Source: Gemmobacter nectariphilus | GTDB taxonomy: Bacteria > Pseudomonadota > Alphaproteobacteria > Rhodobacterales > Rhodobacteraceae | DNA length: 61,788 bases | Reading direction: 5' to 3' | Assembly: GCA_020721445.1 (NCBI GenBank) | Contig: DYMU01000018.1 | Location: forward strand, 1 to 61,788 | In this document: positions 44,233 through 56,100 of the stretch, piece after piece | Layout: every line of letters begins with the position of its first letter | Numbering within the stretch: the first letter of the stretch is position 1 | The notes under the pieces: model-generated | The model's input: the letters and a program-made list of their open reading frames with translations, nothing else | Database searches by the model: none | What the model was told of the DNA's origin: nothing | Translations under genes and position numbers: made by a program

Positions 44233-45297
44233 ATGGCGCTTATTACCCTACGGCAACTTCTGGATCACGCGGCAGAGCACAGCTATGGCGTGCCCGCCTT
44301 CAACATCAACAACATGGAACAGGGCCTGGCGATCATGGAAGCGGCGAAAGCCGTGGACGCGCCGGTGATCATTCAGGCGTCGCGCGGCGCGCGCAACTAC
44401 GCAAATGACATCATGCTGGCCAAGATGATCGAAGCCCTCGCCCAGATCTACCCGGACGTGCCTTTGTGCATGCACCAGGACCACGGCAACAACGAAGCCA
44501 CCTGCATGTCGGCCATCAAGCACGGCTTTACCTCTGTGATGATGGACGGCAGCCTGATGGGCGACGCCAAGACCCCGGCGGATTACGACTATAACGTCGA
44601 CATCACCGAAAGGGTCTCGCGGATGGCGCATTGGGTTGGCGCGTCGGTCGAAGGCGAGCTTGGGGTTCTGGGCAGCCTTGAAACCGGCGAATCCGAGGCC
44701 GAGGATGGCCACGGTGCCGTTGGCAAGCTTGACCACAGCCAGTTGCTGACCGACCCCGATCAGGCCGTTGACTTCGTGAAGAAGACCAAGGTTGATGCCT
44801 TGGCCATCGCCTGCGGCACCAGCCACGGCGCCTACAAGTTCAGCCGCAAGCCCACGGGCGACATTCTGGCCATGAACGTGATCGAAGCGATCCACCAGAA
44901 ACTGCCGAACACCCATCTTGTGATGCACGGATCATCCAGCGTGCCGCAGGAATTGCAGGACATCATCAACGAGTTTGGCGGCGCGATGCCACAAACCTTT
45001 GGTGTGCCGGTCGAAGAGATTGTGCGCGGCATCAAGATGGGTGTGCGCAAGGTCAACATCGACACCGATTGCCGCATGGCGATGACCGGGCAGTTCCGCA
45101 GGATCGCGATGCAAGACCCCAAAGAGTTTGACCCGCGCAAGTTCTTGAAGCCCGCAATGGACGCGATGCGCGACCTGTGCCGGCTGCGTCTGGAAGCCTT
45201 CGGCACCGCTGGTCACGGCTCGAAGATCAAGGTCATCCCGATGGATGACATGGCCAAGCGTTACGCCAGCGGCGCGCTTGATCCGACCGTGAAGTAA
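44233..45297 (+). CDS. cbbA: Class II fructose-bisphosphate aldolase
   Basis: The protein has 354 residues of the Calvin-cycle class II subtype. The zinc and catalytic region is [20 protein letters not shown], followed by [30 protein letters not shown] and [10 protein letters not shown]. It makes fructose and sedoheptulose bisphosphates. A short GGCC-TTT-CGGCC-like hairpin lies in the 39-base gap before cbbM. Confidence 0.97.
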   Translation: MALITLRQLLDHAAEHSYGVPAFNINNMEQGLAIMEAAKAVDAPVIIQASRGARNYANDIMLAKMIEALAQIYPDVPLCMHQDHGNNEATCMSAIKHGFTSVMMDGSLMGDAKTPADYDYNVDITERVSRMAHWVGASVEGELGVLGSLETGESEAEDGHGAVGKLDHSQLLTDPDQAVDFVKKTKVDALAIACGTSHGAYKFSRKPTGDILAMNVIEAIHQKLPNTHLVMHGSSSVPQELQDIINEFGGAMPQTFGVPVEEIVRGIKMGVRKVNIDTDCRMAMTGQFRRIAMQDPKEFDPRKFLKPAMDAMRDLCRLRLEAFGTAGHGSKIKVIPMDDMAKRYASGALDPTVK

Positions 45298-45336
45298 TAC
45301 GGCCTTTCGGCCACCCGTTCTTGAGAGAAAACTCAA

Positions 45337-46713
45337 ATGGATCAATCTGATCGCTACGCCAACCTTGCGTTGAAGGAAGCCGACTTGATGGCGGGCGGCC
45401 GGCATGTGCTGGTGGCCTACATCATGAAACCGAAAGCCGGTTTCGGCAGCTTTCTGGAAACGGCGGCGCATTTTGCCGCTGAAAGCAGCACCGGCACCAA
45501 CGTCGAAGTGTCAACCACCGACGATTTCACCCGCAGCGTCGATGCGCTGGTCTATGAAATCGACGAAGCCTCTGGCCTGATGAAAATCGCCTACCCGGTC
45601 GAGTTGTTTGACCACAACATCACCGACGGCCGGGCGATGATCTGCTCGTTCCTGACGCTGACCATCGGCAACAATCAGGGCATGGGCGACGTCGAATACG
45701 CCAAGATGCACGATTTCTGGGTGCCGCCGGTGTATCTGAGCGCCTTTGACGGCCCGTCCACCACCATCGCCGATCTTTGGCGCGTGCTGGGCCGGCCGCA
45801 TGTGGATGGCGGCTTCATCGTCGGCACCATCATCAAGCCGAAGCTGGGCCTGCGTCCGCAGCCGTTTGCCGATGCCTGCTATGATTTCTGGCTGGGCGGC
45901 GACTTCATCAAGAACGACGAACCGCAGGGCAACCAAAGCTTTGCGCCGATGCGCGAAACCGTGAAACTGGTGCGCGACGCGATGTGCCGCGCGCAAGACA
46001 AGACCGGGATGGCCAAGCTGTTCTCGTTCAACATCACCGCGGATGATCCGTGGGAAATGGTCGCCCGTGGCGAGTTCATCCTGGAAACCTTTGGCGAAAA
46101 CGCCCGCCATGTGGCTTTCCTGGTCGATGGCTATGTCACCGGCCCGGCGGCGATCACCACCGCGCGTCGCCGCTTCCCCGGCCAATACCTGCACTATCAC
46201 CGTGCGGGCCATGGCGCCGTGACCAGCCCACAGTCGATGCGCGGCTACACCGCCTTCGTGCTGTCGAAAATGGCGCGTCTGCAAGGCGCAAGCGGCATCC
46301 ACACCGGCACCATGAGCTTTGGCAAGATGGAGGGTGAGGCCTCTGACAAGCTGATGGCTTTCATGATCACCGATGACGTGGCGATGGGGCCGTATTTCAA
46401 GCAGGAATGGCAGGGCATGAACCCGACCACCCCGATCATTTCGGGCGGGATGAACGCGTTGCGGATGCCGGGGTTCTTCAAGAACCTGGGCCATTCCAAC
46501 CTGATCATGACCGCAGGCGGCGGCGCCTTCGGTCACATCGACGGCGCGATTGCGGGGGCAACCTCGCTGCGTCAGGCCGAACAGTGCTGGAAAGCCGGGG
46601 CTGACCCGGTCGAGTTCGCCAAGTCGCACAAGGAATTCGCCCGCGCCTTCGAAAGCTTCCCCGGAGATGCAGACAAGCTGTATCCGGGCTGGCGGACAGC
46701 GTTGGGAGTCTAA
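45337..46713 (+). CDS. cbbM: Form II ribulose-bisphosphate carboxylase
   Basis: The protein has 458 residues, typical of the small-subunit-free dimer form. Active-site Lys167 and Lys169 are in [12 protein letters not shown], the carbamylated Lys192 with Asp194 and Glu195 in [14 protein letters not shown], His in YHRAGHGAV, and the loop 6 lysine in [11 protein letters not shown]. Form II enzymes have low CO2/O2 discrimination and work best at high CO2 and low O2. It lies directly upstream of form I cbbL in the same direction, an unusual pairing. Confidence 0.98.
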   Translation: MDQSDRYANLALKEADLMAGGRHVLVAYIMKPKAGFGSFLETAAHFAAESSTGTNVEVSTTDDFTRSVDALVYEIDEASGLMKIAYPVELFDHNITDGRAMICSFLTLTIGNNQGMGDVEYAKMHDFWVPPVYLSAFDGPSTTIADLWRVLGRPHVDGGFIVGTIIKPKLGLRPQPFADACYDFWLGGDFIKNDEPQGNQSFAPMRETVKLVRDAMCRAQDKTGMAKLFSFNITADDPWEMVARGEFILETFGENARHVAFLVDGYVTGPAAITTARRRFPGQYLHYHRAGHGAVTSPQSMRGYTAFVLSKMARLQGASGIHTGTMSFGKMEGEASDKLMAFMITDDVAMGPYFKQEWQGMNPTTPIISGGMNALRMPGFFKNLGHSNLIMTAGGGAFGHIDGAIAGATSLRQAEQCWKAGADPVEFAKSHKEFARAFESFPGDADKLYPGWRTALGV

Positions 46714-46750
46714 AAAAACTGGCACCGCCGGTCTATGCCCCGCGATCAAG

Positions 46751-46779
46751 GCTGTCCCAAGAGAAAATCGAGGGACAGC
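46751..46779 (+). other. Hairpin in the cbbM-cbbL spacer
   Basis: GCTGTCCC (46751-46758) and GGGACAGC (46772-46779) form a perfect 8-base stem with a 13-base purine-rich loop. It starts 38 bases after the cbbM stop and ends 66 bases before cbbL. No long T-run follows, so it is more likely an mRNA processing or stabilising element, or a partial attenuator, than a full terminator. Confidence 0.55.
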
Positions 46780-46785
46780 TTCTGA

Positions 46786-48312
<1,527 letters not shown>

Positions 48313-48325
48313 GGAGACCAGACAG

Positions 48326-48715
48326 ATGCGTATCACTCAAGGCTGCTTTTCCTTTCTGCCCGATCTGACCGACGAGCAGATCAGCAAGCAGGTCGAATAT
48401 TGCCTGTCGCGCGGCTGGGCCATCGGGGTGGAATACACCGATGACCCGCACCCGCGGAACACCTTCTGGGAGATGTTCGGCAATCCGATGTTCGACCTGA
48501 AGGATCCCAAGGGCGTGATGATAGAGCTGGATGCCTGCCGCAAGCAGTTTCCGGACCACTACATCCGATTCAACGCCTTTGACTCGACCCGCGGATTTGA
48601 GACCGTGACGATGAGCTTTATCGTCAACCGTCCCAAGGTTGAGCCGACCCTCCGGATGGAACGGATGGAAGTGGACGGCCGGTCCGTCCGCTATACCCAC
48701 TACACGGTGCGCTGA
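48326..48715 (+). CDS. cbbS: Form I RubisCO small subunit
   Basis: The ATG at 48326 has AAGGAG upstream, giving 129 residues beginning MRITQGCFSFLPDLTDEQI. FWEMFGNPMFDLKDPKGVM and the C-terminal extension ending MEVDGRSVRYTHYTVR are typical of red-type small subunits, whose extra beta-hairpin lines the central pore. It is required for form I activity. Confidence 0.97.
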   Translation: MRITQGCFSFLPDLTDEQISKQVEYCLSRGWAIGVEYTDDPHPRNTFWEMFGNPMFDLKDPKGVMIELDACRKQFPDHYIRFNAFDSTRGFETVTMSFIVNRPKVEPTLRMERMEVDGRSVRYTHYTVR

Positions 48716-48732
48716 CTCCCGCGCATCCTGCA

Positions 48733-48771
48733 GCACCGGCCGGGCTTGGGCCAAATTGGCCCGGCCGGTGC
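48733..48771 (+). other. Strong hairpin in the cbbS-cbbX spacer
   Basis: GCACCGGCCGGGC (48733-48745) and GCCCGGCCGGTGC (48759-48771) form a perfect 13-base stem with a 13-base loop. It begins 18 bases after the cbbS stop and ends 39 bases before cbbX. There is no T-run. It could protect the cbbLS mRNA 3' end and lower expression of the genes after it. Confidence 0.65.
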
Positions 48772-48809
48772 GACCCCCATCCCCATTCAAAACATGACAG
48801 GAGACGTTC

Positions 48810-49721
48810 ATGCAGGCTGACGCCCCGAAGACCATTAACCTGCACGCCGAATATGAGGCTTCTGGCGCCAAGGAAGTGCTGGACGAGCTGGACAATGAAC
48901 TGATCGGTCTTGCCCCGGTCAAGGAACGAATCCGCGAAACCGCTGCCTTGCTGCTGGTGGACCGTGCCCGCAAGACCCTGGGTCTGGCACATCAGACACC
49001 AACCCTGCACATGAGCTTTACCGGCAACCCCGGCACCGGCAAGACCACCGTTGCGCTGAAAATGGCCGGGCTGTTGCACCGCCTTGGCTATGTCCGCAAG
49101 GGGCACCTTGTGTCGGTCACCCGCGACGATCTGGTCGGACAATACATCGGCCACACCGCGCCCAAGACCAAGGAAGTGCTGAAAAAGGCCATGGGAGGCG
49201 TGCTGTTCATCGACGAGGCCTATTACCTCTATCGCCCTGACAATGAACGGGACTATGGCCAGGAGGCAATCGAAATCCTGTTGCAGATCATGGAAAACAA
49301 CCGTGACGATCTGGTGGTTATCCTTGCCGGATACGCCGACCGGATGGACCTGTTCTTTCAGTCGAACCCCGGCTTTAGGTCGCGCATCGCGCATCACATC
49401 GAGTTTCCGAACTATACCAGCAGCGAGTTGCATCACATTGCCAGCCACATGCTGACCGATCAGCACTATACCCTGACCGAAGGCGCAAAGGCCGCCTTGG
49501 CCGAGTATATCGAGTTGCGCCGCAACCAGCCGCATTTCGCCAATGCCCGGTCGATCCGCAACGCATTGGACCGCGCAAGGTTGCGTCAGGCTAACCGCTT
49601 GTTCACCGAAGGCGGCATCATCGACGCGGCCACCCTGTCTACCATCGAAGAAAGTGATATCAGGGCAAGCCGGGTGTTCCGCGGCGGCTTGGATTCTGAA
49701 CGCAAAGGGGATTCCGAATGA
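48810..49721 (+). CDS. cbbX: Red-type RubisCO activase CbbX
   Basis: The protein has 303 residues of the AAA+ family. Walker A is GNPGTGKTT (72-80), Walker [11 protein letters not shown] (131-140), and the arginine-finger region is [15 protein letters not shown]. It removes tight-binding sugar phosphates from red-type form I RubisCO by pulling on the large-subunit C-terminus. Its place after cbbLS is diagnostic. Its stop overlaps the next gene (ATGA). Confidence 0.97.
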   Translation: MQADAPKTINLHAEYEASGAKEVLDELDNELIGLAPVKERIRETAALLLVDRARKTLGLAHQTPTLHMSFTGNPGTGKTTVALKMAGLLHRLGYVRKGHLVSVTRDDLVGQYIGHTAPKTKEVLKKAMGGVLFIDEAYYLYRPDNERDYGQEAIEILLQIMENNRDDLVVILAGYADRMDLFFQSNPGFRSRIAHHIEFPNYTSSELHHIASHMLTDQHYTLTEGAKAALAEYIELRRNQPHFANARSIRNALDRARLRQANRLFTEGGIIDAATLSTIEESDIRASRVFRGGLDSERKGDSE

Positions 49722-50407
49722 CCTTCTCTCGCAAGATCAAGATCGCACCGTCGATCCTGTCGGCTGATTTCGCCAACTTCGGGCTGGAGTGCGAGGCGAT
49801 CGAAGCGCAGGGCTGCGACTGGGTGCATGTCGATGTGATGGACGGGCATTTCGTGCCGAACATCACCTTTGGCCCCGCCACCTGCGCCGCCATCCGCCCG
49901 CATATCAAGGGCGTGATGGACGTTCACCTGATGATCGCGCCGGTCGACCCCTATATCGAGGCCTTCGCCAAGGCCGGTGCCGATGTGATCTCGTTCCACC
50001 CCGAAGCAGGCGCGCACAGCCATCGCACCTTGCAGGCGATCCGCGCGACGGGCGCAAAGGCGGGCCTGGCCATCAATCCGGGGACCGGGCTCGATTCCAT
50101 CGCCTACCTGCTTGACCTGTGCGATCTGGTCTGCATCATGACGGTGAACCCCGGCTTTGGCGGACAGAAGTTCATCCACAGCCAGGTCGATAAGGTGCGT
50201 GCCCTGCGCGCCATGATCGGCGACCGCCCGATCCACATCGAGATTGACGGCGGCGTGACGCCGGAAACCGCGCCCTTGGTGGCGGCTGCCGGGGCCGACG
50301 TGCTGGTGGCTGGCTCAGCTGTGTTCAAGGGCGGTTCGGTCAAGAACCCCGCGCCCTATGGCGAAAACATCCGCGCCATCCGCGCAGCGGCAGAAGCGGC
50401 TGTCTGA
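49718..50407 (+). CDS. cbbE: Ribulose-phosphate 3-epimerase
   Basis: The protein has 229 residues of the TIM-barrel family. Motifs are [55 protein letters not shown] and [14 protein letters not shown]. It interconverts xylulose- and ribulose-5-phosphate before phosphoribulokinase. It is coupled to cbbX upstream (ATGA) and to the thioredoxin-like gene downstream (TGATG). Confidence 0.97.
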   Translation: MTFSRKIKIAPSILSADFANFGLECEAIEAQGCDWVHVDVMDGHFVPNITFGPATCAAIRPHIKGVMDVHLMIAPVDPYIEAFAKAGADVISFHPEAGAHSHRTLQAIRATGAKAGLAINPGTGLDSIAYLLDLCDLVCIMTVNPGFGGQKFIHSQVDKVRALRAMIGDRPIHIEIDGGVTPETAPLVAAAGADVLVAGSAVFKGGSVKNPAPYGENIRAIRAAAEAAV

Positions 50408-50946
50408 TGGCGGTCTTGACCCCGGTGTGCGATTTCGGCTGGACAGCGCCCGATTTTGCGCTGCCCGGAACCGATGGCAAAACCTATGGCCTTGCTGATG
50501 TGGCCGGGCCAAAGGGCACGCTGATCATCTTCATGTGCAACCACTGCCCCTATGTAAAGGCAGTGTTGGACCGGATCATCCGTGATGCCACGGAACTGGC
50601 AGGGCATGGCATTGGCGTTGCGGCGATCAATTCCAACGATGGCGTAGCCTACCCCGACGACAGCTTTGCCGCGATGCAGGCCGTCGCTTTGCCCTTCCCC
50701 TATCTGCACGACGAAACCCAGGATGTTGCCCGCGCCTGGGGCGCCGCCTGCACGCCTGATTTCTTTGGCTTCAATGCCGCGGGCGCGTTGCAATACCGCG
50801 GGCGGCTGGATGCCAGTGGCAAGACCGCCGTCGAAGGCGCGACGCGTGAATTGTTTGACGCGATGGTTCAGGTGGCCGCCACCGGCCATGGGCCGCGCGA
50901 ACAGGTGCCCTCGATGGGCTGCTCGATCAAATGGAAGCCGGAATGA
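50407..50946 (+). CDS. Thioredoxin-fold (AhpC/TSA-type) protein in the cbb operon
   Basis: The protein has 179 residues of the peroxiredoxin/thioredoxin-like fold. It opens with APDFALPGTDGKTYGLADV, then a Cys44-x-x-Cys47 motif in FMCNHCPYVKAVLDR. DDSFAAMQAVALPFPYLHDE and ACTPDFFGFNAAG complete the fold. There is no signal peptide, so it is cytosolic. It overlaps cbbE by one base and cbbZ by four bases. A redox or peroxide-protective role tied to the Calvin cycle is inferred only from coupling; the substrate is unknown. Confidence 0.85.
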   Translation: MAVLTPVCDFGWTAPDFALPGTDGKTYGLADVAGPKGTLIIFMCNHCPYVKAVLDRIIRDATELAGHGIGVAAINSNDGVAYPDDSFAAMQAVALPFPYLHDETQDVARAWGAACTPDFFGFNAAGALQYRGRLDASGKTAVEGATRELFDAMVQVAATGHGPREQVPSMGCSIKWKPE

Positions 50947-51593
50947 ACATTGTTTTTGACCTTGACGGAACGCTGATCGACTCGGCCCCCGATATCCACG
51001 CCGCCGTTGCCAAGATGCTGGCAGATGAGGGGCGCGACGCGCTGGATCTGGTGACCATCACCTCGTTCATCGGCAATGGGCTGCCGAAACTGGTCGAGCG
51101 CGTGATCACCCGCGCCGGTATGGATCTGGCCGATCACCCGCGCCTGACGAAAGTCACCCTTGACCATTACAACGCCGCCTCGGCCGATCTGACCCGCCCC
51201 TATCCGGGGGTTGTGGCGGCGTTGTCAGCCTTGCAGGACGCCGGCCACCAGATGGCGGTCTGCACCAACAAACCCGTCGCCCCGGCGCGCGATATCCTGC
51301 GCGATCTTGGGCTGGAGGTGTTTTTCACCACCGTCGTCGGCGGCGACAGCCTGCCCGTCACCAAGCCCGACCCGGCCCCGCTGCACGCCTGTGTGGAGGC
51401 TTTGGGCGGCGGTGCCACGATCTATGTCGGCGACAGCGAAGTGGACGCCGCAACCGCAGCGGCGGCAAAGGTGCCGTTTGCCCTGTTCACCGAAGGCTAT
51501 CGCAAGACCCCGGTTGAAGAGCTGCCGCACGATGCCACGTTTTCGGACTTTCACGCGCTGCCGGCGCTGTTGAACGACATGGCCGAACGATGA
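50943..51593 (+). CDS. cbbZ: Phosphoglycolate phosphatase
   Basis: The ATG at 50943 overlaps the previous stop (ATGA), giving 216 residues. HAD-family motifs are FDLDGTLIDSAPDIHAAV (motif I Asp), VCTNKP (motif II Thr) and TKPDPAPLH with VGDSEVDAATA (motifs III and IV). It dephosphorylates 2-phosphoglycolate made by RubisCO oxygenase activity. It is coupled to cbbY by another ATGA overlap. Confidence 0.95.
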   Translation: MNIVFDLDGTLIDSAPDIHAAVAKMLADEGRDALDLVTITSFIGNGLPKLVERVITRAGMDLADHPRLTKVTLDHYNAASADLTRPYPGVVAALSALQDAGHQMAVCTNKPVAPARDILRDLGLEVFFTTVVGGDSLPVTKPDPAPLHACVEALGGGATIYVGDSEVDAATAAAAKVPFALFTEGYRKTPVEELPHDATFSDFHALPALLNDMAER

Positions 51594-52279
51594 ACAGCTT
51601 GCGCGCCCTGATCTTTGATGTCGATGGCACCTTGGCCGAAACCGAAGAAGCCCATCGTCAGGCCTTCAACGCGGTGTTTGCCGCGCATGGTCTGGCGTGG
51701 AACTGGTCGGTTGCGGATTATACCGCGCTGCTGCGGGTGACGGGCGGCAAGGAACGGATGAAGGCGCACCGCGATGCCCGCGGCGAAAGCCTGCCGGACG
51801 ATGCCACCATCGCCAGCATGCATCTGGAAAAGACCGATGCCTATGTCGCGCTGGTGGCCGGTGGCGGCTTGCAGCCGCGCAACGGGGTTGCCGGACTGAT
51901 GCAGGCCGCGCGGGAAGCCGGGTTGAAGCTGGCGATTGCCACCACCACCAGCCCGGCCAACGTCGATGCCCTGACCCGCGCCCTGTGGGGCCGGGCGGCG
52001 GCGGAATTGTTCGATGTGATCGCGGCGGGCGACGAGGTGGCGGCGAAAAAGCCCGCGCCGGACGTGTATCTGCTGGCCTTGCAGCGGCTTGGTCTGCCGC
52101 CGGAACAGGCGGTTGCCCTGGAAGACAGCGCGAACGGCATTCGCTCGGCCCGCGCGGCGGGGTTGCGGGTGGTTGTGACGCCATCAATCTTTACCGCGCA
52201 TGAAGACCATGCGGCCGCAAGCCTTGTGGTGCCCGATCTGACCGCCGTCACCTTGCCACGTCTTGCCGACCTGACCTGA
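51590..52279 (+). CDS. cbbY: HAD phosphatase CbbY
   Basis: The protein has 229 residues. Motifs are LIFDVDGTLAETEEAHRQAF, IATTTSPANVDALT, KKPAPDVYLLALQRLGLPPE and ALEDSANGIRSARAAG. CbbY-type enzymes dephosphorylate xylulose-1,5-bisphosphate, an inhibitor of red-type RubisCO, and so assist CbbX. It is the last gene clearly belonging to the cbb operon. Confidence 0.93.
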   Translation: MNSLRALIFDVDGTLAETEEAHRQAFNAVFAAHGLAWNWSVADYTALLRVTGGKERMKAHRDARGESLPDDATIASMHLEKTDAYVALVAGGGLQPRNGVAGLMQAAREAGLKLAIATTTSPANVDALTRALWGRAAAELFDVIAAGDEVAAKKPAPDVYLLALQRLGLPPEQAVALEDSANGIRSARAAGLRVVVTPSIFTAHEDHAAASLVVPDLTAVTLPRLADLT

Positions 52280-52352
52280 TGCCGCGCGCGATGCGCATTG
52301 AACCCCCGGCGCATGGCCTGTATCAGGAAGGCGGTTCTGACAAGGTTTTCGC

Positions 52353-53018
52353 ATGATCCGCCTGTACCATTTTTCGCTGTCGCCGTTCTGCCGCAAGGTC
52401 CGCCTGACTTTGGCCGAGAAGAAGCTTGAGGTGGAACTGGTCGAGGAACGCTATTGGGAACCGACGCCAGATTTCTTGCGCCGCAACCCGGCCGGCAAGG
52501 TGCCGATCCTGCGGCTGGAGGGCAAGACGCTGAGCGAAAGCCAGGCGATCTGCGAATATCTGGACGAAACCTTTCCTACCCCGGCGCTGATGCCCCGCGA
52601 CCCCGACGTGCGCTATGAAGTGCGGCGGATCTGTTCGTGGTTCGACGACAAGTTTCATGACGAGGTCACCTCGAAGCTGCTGTATGAGCGGGTGAACAAG
52701 AAGGTGATGAAGCTGGGATACCCGGATTCAAAGAACGTCAAGTTCGGGTCCGGGCGGATCAAGTTTCACCTTGATTACATGGGATGGCTTCTGGACCAGC
52801 GCCGTTGGCTGGCGGGCGACGTGATGACCCTGGCCGATTTCACCGCCGCGGCGCATCTGTCATGCCTCGATTACATCAGCGATGTGGATTGGAACCGGTC
52901 TGCCACGGTGAAGGACTGGTACGCCAAGATCAAGTCGCGCCCCAGTTTCCGCACGCTGCTGGCGGATCAGGTGCCCGGTTTCCTGCCGCCCGCGCATTAC
53001 GCCGATCTGGATTTTTAA
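52353..53018 (+). CDS. Glutathione S-transferase family protein
   Basis: The protein has 221 residues. The N-terminal thioredoxin-like domain has YHFSLSPFCRKVRLTLAEKK and NPAGKVPILRLEGKTLSESQ, and the C-terminal helical domain has LDQRRWLAGDVMTLADFTAA. It lies 73 bases after cbbY, the same direction, so it may be read from the same transcript, but it has no known Calvin-cycle role. Confidence 0.9.
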   Translation: MIRLYHFSLSPFCRKVRLTLAEKKLEVELVEERYWEPTPDFLRRNPAGKVPILRLEGKTLSESQAICEYLDETFPTPALMPRDPDVRYEVRRICSWFDDKFHDEVTSKLLYERVNKKVMKLGYPDSKNVKFGSGRIKFHLDYMGWLLDQRRWLAGDVMTLADFTAAAHLSCLDYISDVDWNRSATVKDWYAKIKSRPSFRTLLADQVPGFLPPAHYADLDF

Positions 53019-53035
53019 GCGGGGCTCTGCCCCGC
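53019..53035. terminator. GC-rich hairpin between GST and dxs
   Basis: A perfect stem GCGGGGC-TCT-GCCCCGC is followed by ACCCCGGGATATTTC. It lies just after the GST stop and before the convergent dxs stop. The hairpin with this tail resembles an intergenic palindrome I recall as frequent in Rhodobacteraceae genomes. Confidence 0.6.
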
Positions 53036-53064
53036 ACCCCGGGATATTTCTGGAAAGAGAAAGA

Positions 53065-54978
53065 TCAGGCGCGCTTGGTCAGGGATGCGATGTTCAGCGT
53101 GTGCAGAACCTTTGCTTCGATCTGGGCGGCGTCCATGCCCGCTGCGCGATACATTGCATCCTGATTGGCGTGGTCGATGAAAGTGTCTGGCAGCACCATG
53201 GAACGGTATTTCAGACCGTGATCGAACAGGCCCTCTTCGGCCAGAAACTGCGCCACGTGGCTGCCGAAACCGCCGATCGCGCCTTCCTCGACGGTGATCA
53301 GCGCCTCATGGTTGCGGGCGAGGTTCAGGATCATGTCGTGGTCCAGCGGTTTGGCAAAGCGGGCATCGACCACGGTGGGTGACAGGCCCTTTTGCGCAAG
53401 ACTTTCGGCGGCTTTCAAGACCTCGGCCAGACGGGTGCCAAAGGACAAAAGCGCCACGCGGTTGCCATTCTGGATCAGCCGGGCGCGGCCGATTTCCAGG
53501 GGCGTGCCACGGCTGGGCAGTTCGACCCCGACACCATCGCCGCGCGGGAAGCGAAAGGCGATGGGGCCTGCATCATGTGCCACGGCGGTGGCGAGCATAT
53601 GGGCCAACTCGGCCTCATCTGCGGCGGCCATCACCACGATGCCGGGCAGGTTGGCAAGGAAGGCCACGTCAAAGCTGCCGGCATGGGTGGCGCCATCGGC
53701 CCCGACCAGCCCGGCGCGGTCGATGGCAAAGCGCACTGGCAGGCGCTGGATCGCCACGTCATGCACGACCTGATCATAGCCGCGTTGCAGGAAGGTGGAA
53801 TAGATCGCGCAGAACGGCTTCATTCCGCCCGCGGCCAACCCGGCGCAAAAGGTAACGGCGTGTTGTTCGGCAATGCCCACGTCAAAGCAGCGTTTGGGAA
53901 AGCGGTCGGCGAACAGGCCCAGCCCGGTGCCATCGGGCATCGCGGCGGTGACGGCCACGATCTTTTCGTCACGTTCGGCCTCGGCGATCAGCGATTGCGC
54001 GAAGACCTTGGTATAGCTGGGGGCGTTGGAGGCGGCCTTGGCCTGCACCCCGGTCAGCATATCGAACTTGCCCGTCGCATGGCCCTTGTCGCGCGCGGTT
54101 TCTGCCGGGGCATAGCCTTTGCCCTTTTTGGTCAGCACATGGATCAGCATCGGCCCGGTGGCCCGCGCCTTGACGGTGCGCAACACGGGCAGCAACTGGT
54201 CAAGGTCGTGGCCGTCAATCGGGCCGACATAGGAAAAGCCCAACTCCTCGAATAAGGTGCCGCCGACCGCGATGCCCTTGAGCAATTCCTTGGCCCGGCG
54301 CGCGCCTTCCTGGAAGGGGGGTGGCAAAAAGCCCAAGGCGCCTTTGGCCGCGGCTTTCAGGTCTTGCAGCGGGGCCTCGGCATAAAGCCGCGACAGATAG
54401 CTGGACAGCGCCCCCACCGGCGGGGCAATCGACATTTCATTGTCGTTCAGGATAACGAACAGCCGCTTGTTCAGATGGCCTGCGTTGTTCATCGCCTCAA
54501 ACGCCATGCCCGCGCTCATGGCGCCATCGCCGATCACCGCCACGGCATCGCCCGGATCACCACCCAGATCGGCGGCCATGGCAAAGCCAAGGGCGGCACT
54601 GATCGAGGTGGAGGAATGGCCCGCGCCGAACGGATCAAAGGCCGACTCGGAGCGTTTGGTAAAGCCCGAAAGCCCACCTTCGCTGCGCAGGGTGCGGATC
54701 CGGTCACGCCGCCCGGTCAGGATCTTGTGTGGATAGCATTGATGGCCAACATCCCAGATGATCTTGTCGCGCGGCGTGTCGAACACCGCATGCAGCGCCA
54801 CGGTCAGTTCCACCACGCCCAGACCCGCACCCAGATGGCCACCGGTGACCGAGACCGCCGAAATCGTCTCGGCCCGGACCTCATCGGCCAGTTGCCGCAA
54901 CTCACGGTCGGTCAGGGATTTCATGTCGACCGGCAGGGTGATGCGGTCCAGCAGCGGGGTCTTGGGTCTGTGCGTCAT
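53065..54978 (-). CDS. dxs: 1-deoxy-D-xylulose-5-phosphate synthase
   Basis: The protein has 637 residues. The catalytic start region is [20 protein letters not shown]. The thiamine diphosphate motif is [18 protein letters not shown], and the transketolase-like second domain includes [20 protein letters not shown]. It makes DXP from pyruvate and glyceraldehyde-3-phosphate, the first step of the MEP pathway that feeds carotenoids and quinones. It lies 16 bases after ispA on the minus strand. Confidence 0.98.
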   Translation of the reverse strand: MTHRPKTPLLDRITLPVDMKSLTDRELRQLADEVRAETISAVSVTGGHLGAGLGVVELTVALHAVFDTPRDKIIWDVGHQCYPHKILTGRRDRIRTLRSEGGLSGFTKRSESAFDPFGAGHSSTSISAALGFAMAADLGGDPGDAVAVIGDGAMSAGMAFEAMNNAGHLNKRLFVILNDNEMSIAPPVGALSSYLSRLYAEAPLQDLKAAAKGALGFLPPPFQEGARRAKELLKGIAVGGTLFEELGFSYVGPIDGHDLDQLLPVLRTVKARATGPMLIHVLTKKGKGYAPAETARDKGHATGKFDMLTGVQAKAASNAPSYTKVFAQSLIAEAERDEKIVAVTAAMPDGTGLGLFADRFPKRCFDVGIAEQHAVTFCAGLAAGGMKPFCAIYSTFLQRGYDQVVHDVAIQRLPVRFAIDRAGLVGADGATHAGSFDVAFLANLPGIVVMAAADEAELAHMLATAVAHDAGPIAFRFPRGDGVGVELPSRGTPLEIGRARLIQNGNRVALLSFGTRLAEVLKAAESLAQKGLSPTVVDARFAKPLDHDMILNLARNHEALITVEEGAIGGFGSHVAQFLAEEGLFDHGLKYRSMVLPDTFIDHANQDAMYRAAGMDAAQIEAKVLHTLNIASLTKRA

Positions 54979-54994
54979 GGCGTGCCTTTTGGCC

Positions 54995-55864
54995 TTAGTG
55001 TTCGCGCGCGATTACAAAACGTGCAGCGTCGATCAATGTCTCAGCTTTTGCGCCATAGGGGGCAAGGTGACGTTCCGCCTCATCCACCAACGCCTTGGCC
55101 TGCGCGCGCGCGCCATCCAGCCCAAGCAGGGAAACGAAGGTGGCCTTGCCCGCCTCGGCATCCTTGTGCAGACGTTTGCCGGCAAGGGTGGCATCGCCCA
55201 CCTGATCCAGAATGTCGTCGGCGATCTGGAAAGCCAGCCCCAGCGCGGTGGCATAGGCGCGCAATGGTGCGGGGTCGGCCCCGGCGATCACTGCGCCCGC
55301 TTCGGCCGACCAGCGGATCAGCGCGCCGGTCTTGCCCGCTTGCAGGCGTTTGATCTGGTCAAGGGTCAGCGGGGCGGGCGCGGTTTCGGCGGCGATGTCC
55401 AGCGCTTGCCCCAGCACCATGCCTTCGGCGCCCGAGGCGGCAGCAAGGCCCCGCACCAATGCGATGCGGGTATCGCCGGACCCCAGCGCGGGGTCACACA
55501 GCAATTCAAACGCCAGCGTTTGCAGCGCGTCCCCGGCCAGAACGGCGGTCGCCTCGTCCCATTTCACATGCACGGTGGGGTGGCCGCGGCGCAGGTCGTC
55601 GTCATCCATGCAGGGCATGTCGTCATGCACAAGGCTGTAGGCGTGCAGACATTCCACCGCTGCGGCCGCGCTGATGGCGTGGTCAGCGTGCACGCCCAGC
55701 ATGGCCGCACTTTCCAAGACCAGAAAGCCGCGCAGGCGTTTGCCGCCCGCCACGGCATAGCGCATGGCGTGGATCACCGGCTCGTCGGCCAGCGGGGCAA
55801 GGGCGGCATCCAGCCGGGTCTGGATCAGCCCGGCGGCGCGGGCGATGGCGTCAGGAAAGCTCAC
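54995..55864 (-). CDS. ispA: Polyprenyl synthetase (farnesyl/geranylgeranyl diphosphate synthase)
   Basis: The GTG at 55864 overlaps the xseB stop (GTGA), giving 289 residues. The aspartate-rich motifs are [14 protein letters not shown] and [23 protein letters not shown] is near the N-terminus. The size fits FPP synthase (IspA). It condenses IPP with allylic diphosphates and lies between xseB and dxs, the usual bacterial order. Confidence 0.95.
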   Translation of the reverse strand: MSFPDAIARAAGLIQTRLDAALAPLADEPVIHAMRYAVAGGKRLRGFLVLESAAMLGVHADHAISAAAAVECLHAYSLVHDDMPCMDDDDLRRGHPTVHVKWDEATAVLAGDALQTLAFELLCDPALGSGDTRIALVRGLAAASGAEGMVLGQALDIAAETAPAPLTLDQIKRLQAGKTGALIRWSAEAGAVIAGADPAPLRAYATALGLAFQIADDILDQVGDATLAGKRLHKDAEAGKATFVSLLGLDGARAQAKALVDEAERHLAPYGAKAETLIDAARFVIAREH

Positions 55865-56100
55865 AATCCCTCCACGGGGGTGGTGCCGATGGCGCGGCCT
55901 TCGGCGGCGCGGATCAGTTCGACCTTTTCCTCGGCATCCTTCAGCTTGGCGGCGCAATGCGCCTTCAGCGCGGCGCCGCGTTCATACAGCGCAATCGACG
56001 CTTCCAGCGCCACATCGCCACGTTCCAACTGGCCCACCACCTGCTCCAGCGCGGCCATGGCGTCTTCAAAGCTCATCTCGGCAATCGGTGTGTCGGTCAT
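55861..56100 (-). CDS. xseB: Exodeoxyribonuclease VII small subunit
   Basis: The protein has 79 residues. The family core is MSFEDAMAALEQVVGQLERG followed by VALEASIALYERGAALKAHC. It partners XseA, not encoded here. Its start overlaps the HDAC-like gene stop (ATGA), and its stop overlaps the ispA start. Confidence 0.94.
   Translation of the reverse strand: MTDTPIAEMSFEDAMAALEQVVGQLERGDVALEASIALYERGAALKAHCAAKLKDAEEKVELIRAAEGRAIGTTPVEGL

Noticed and set aside
40055-45297. Possible frameshifts or pseudogenes among the cbb enzymes
   Set aside because: All frames are full length with intact catalytic motifs and standard start or stop overlaps.
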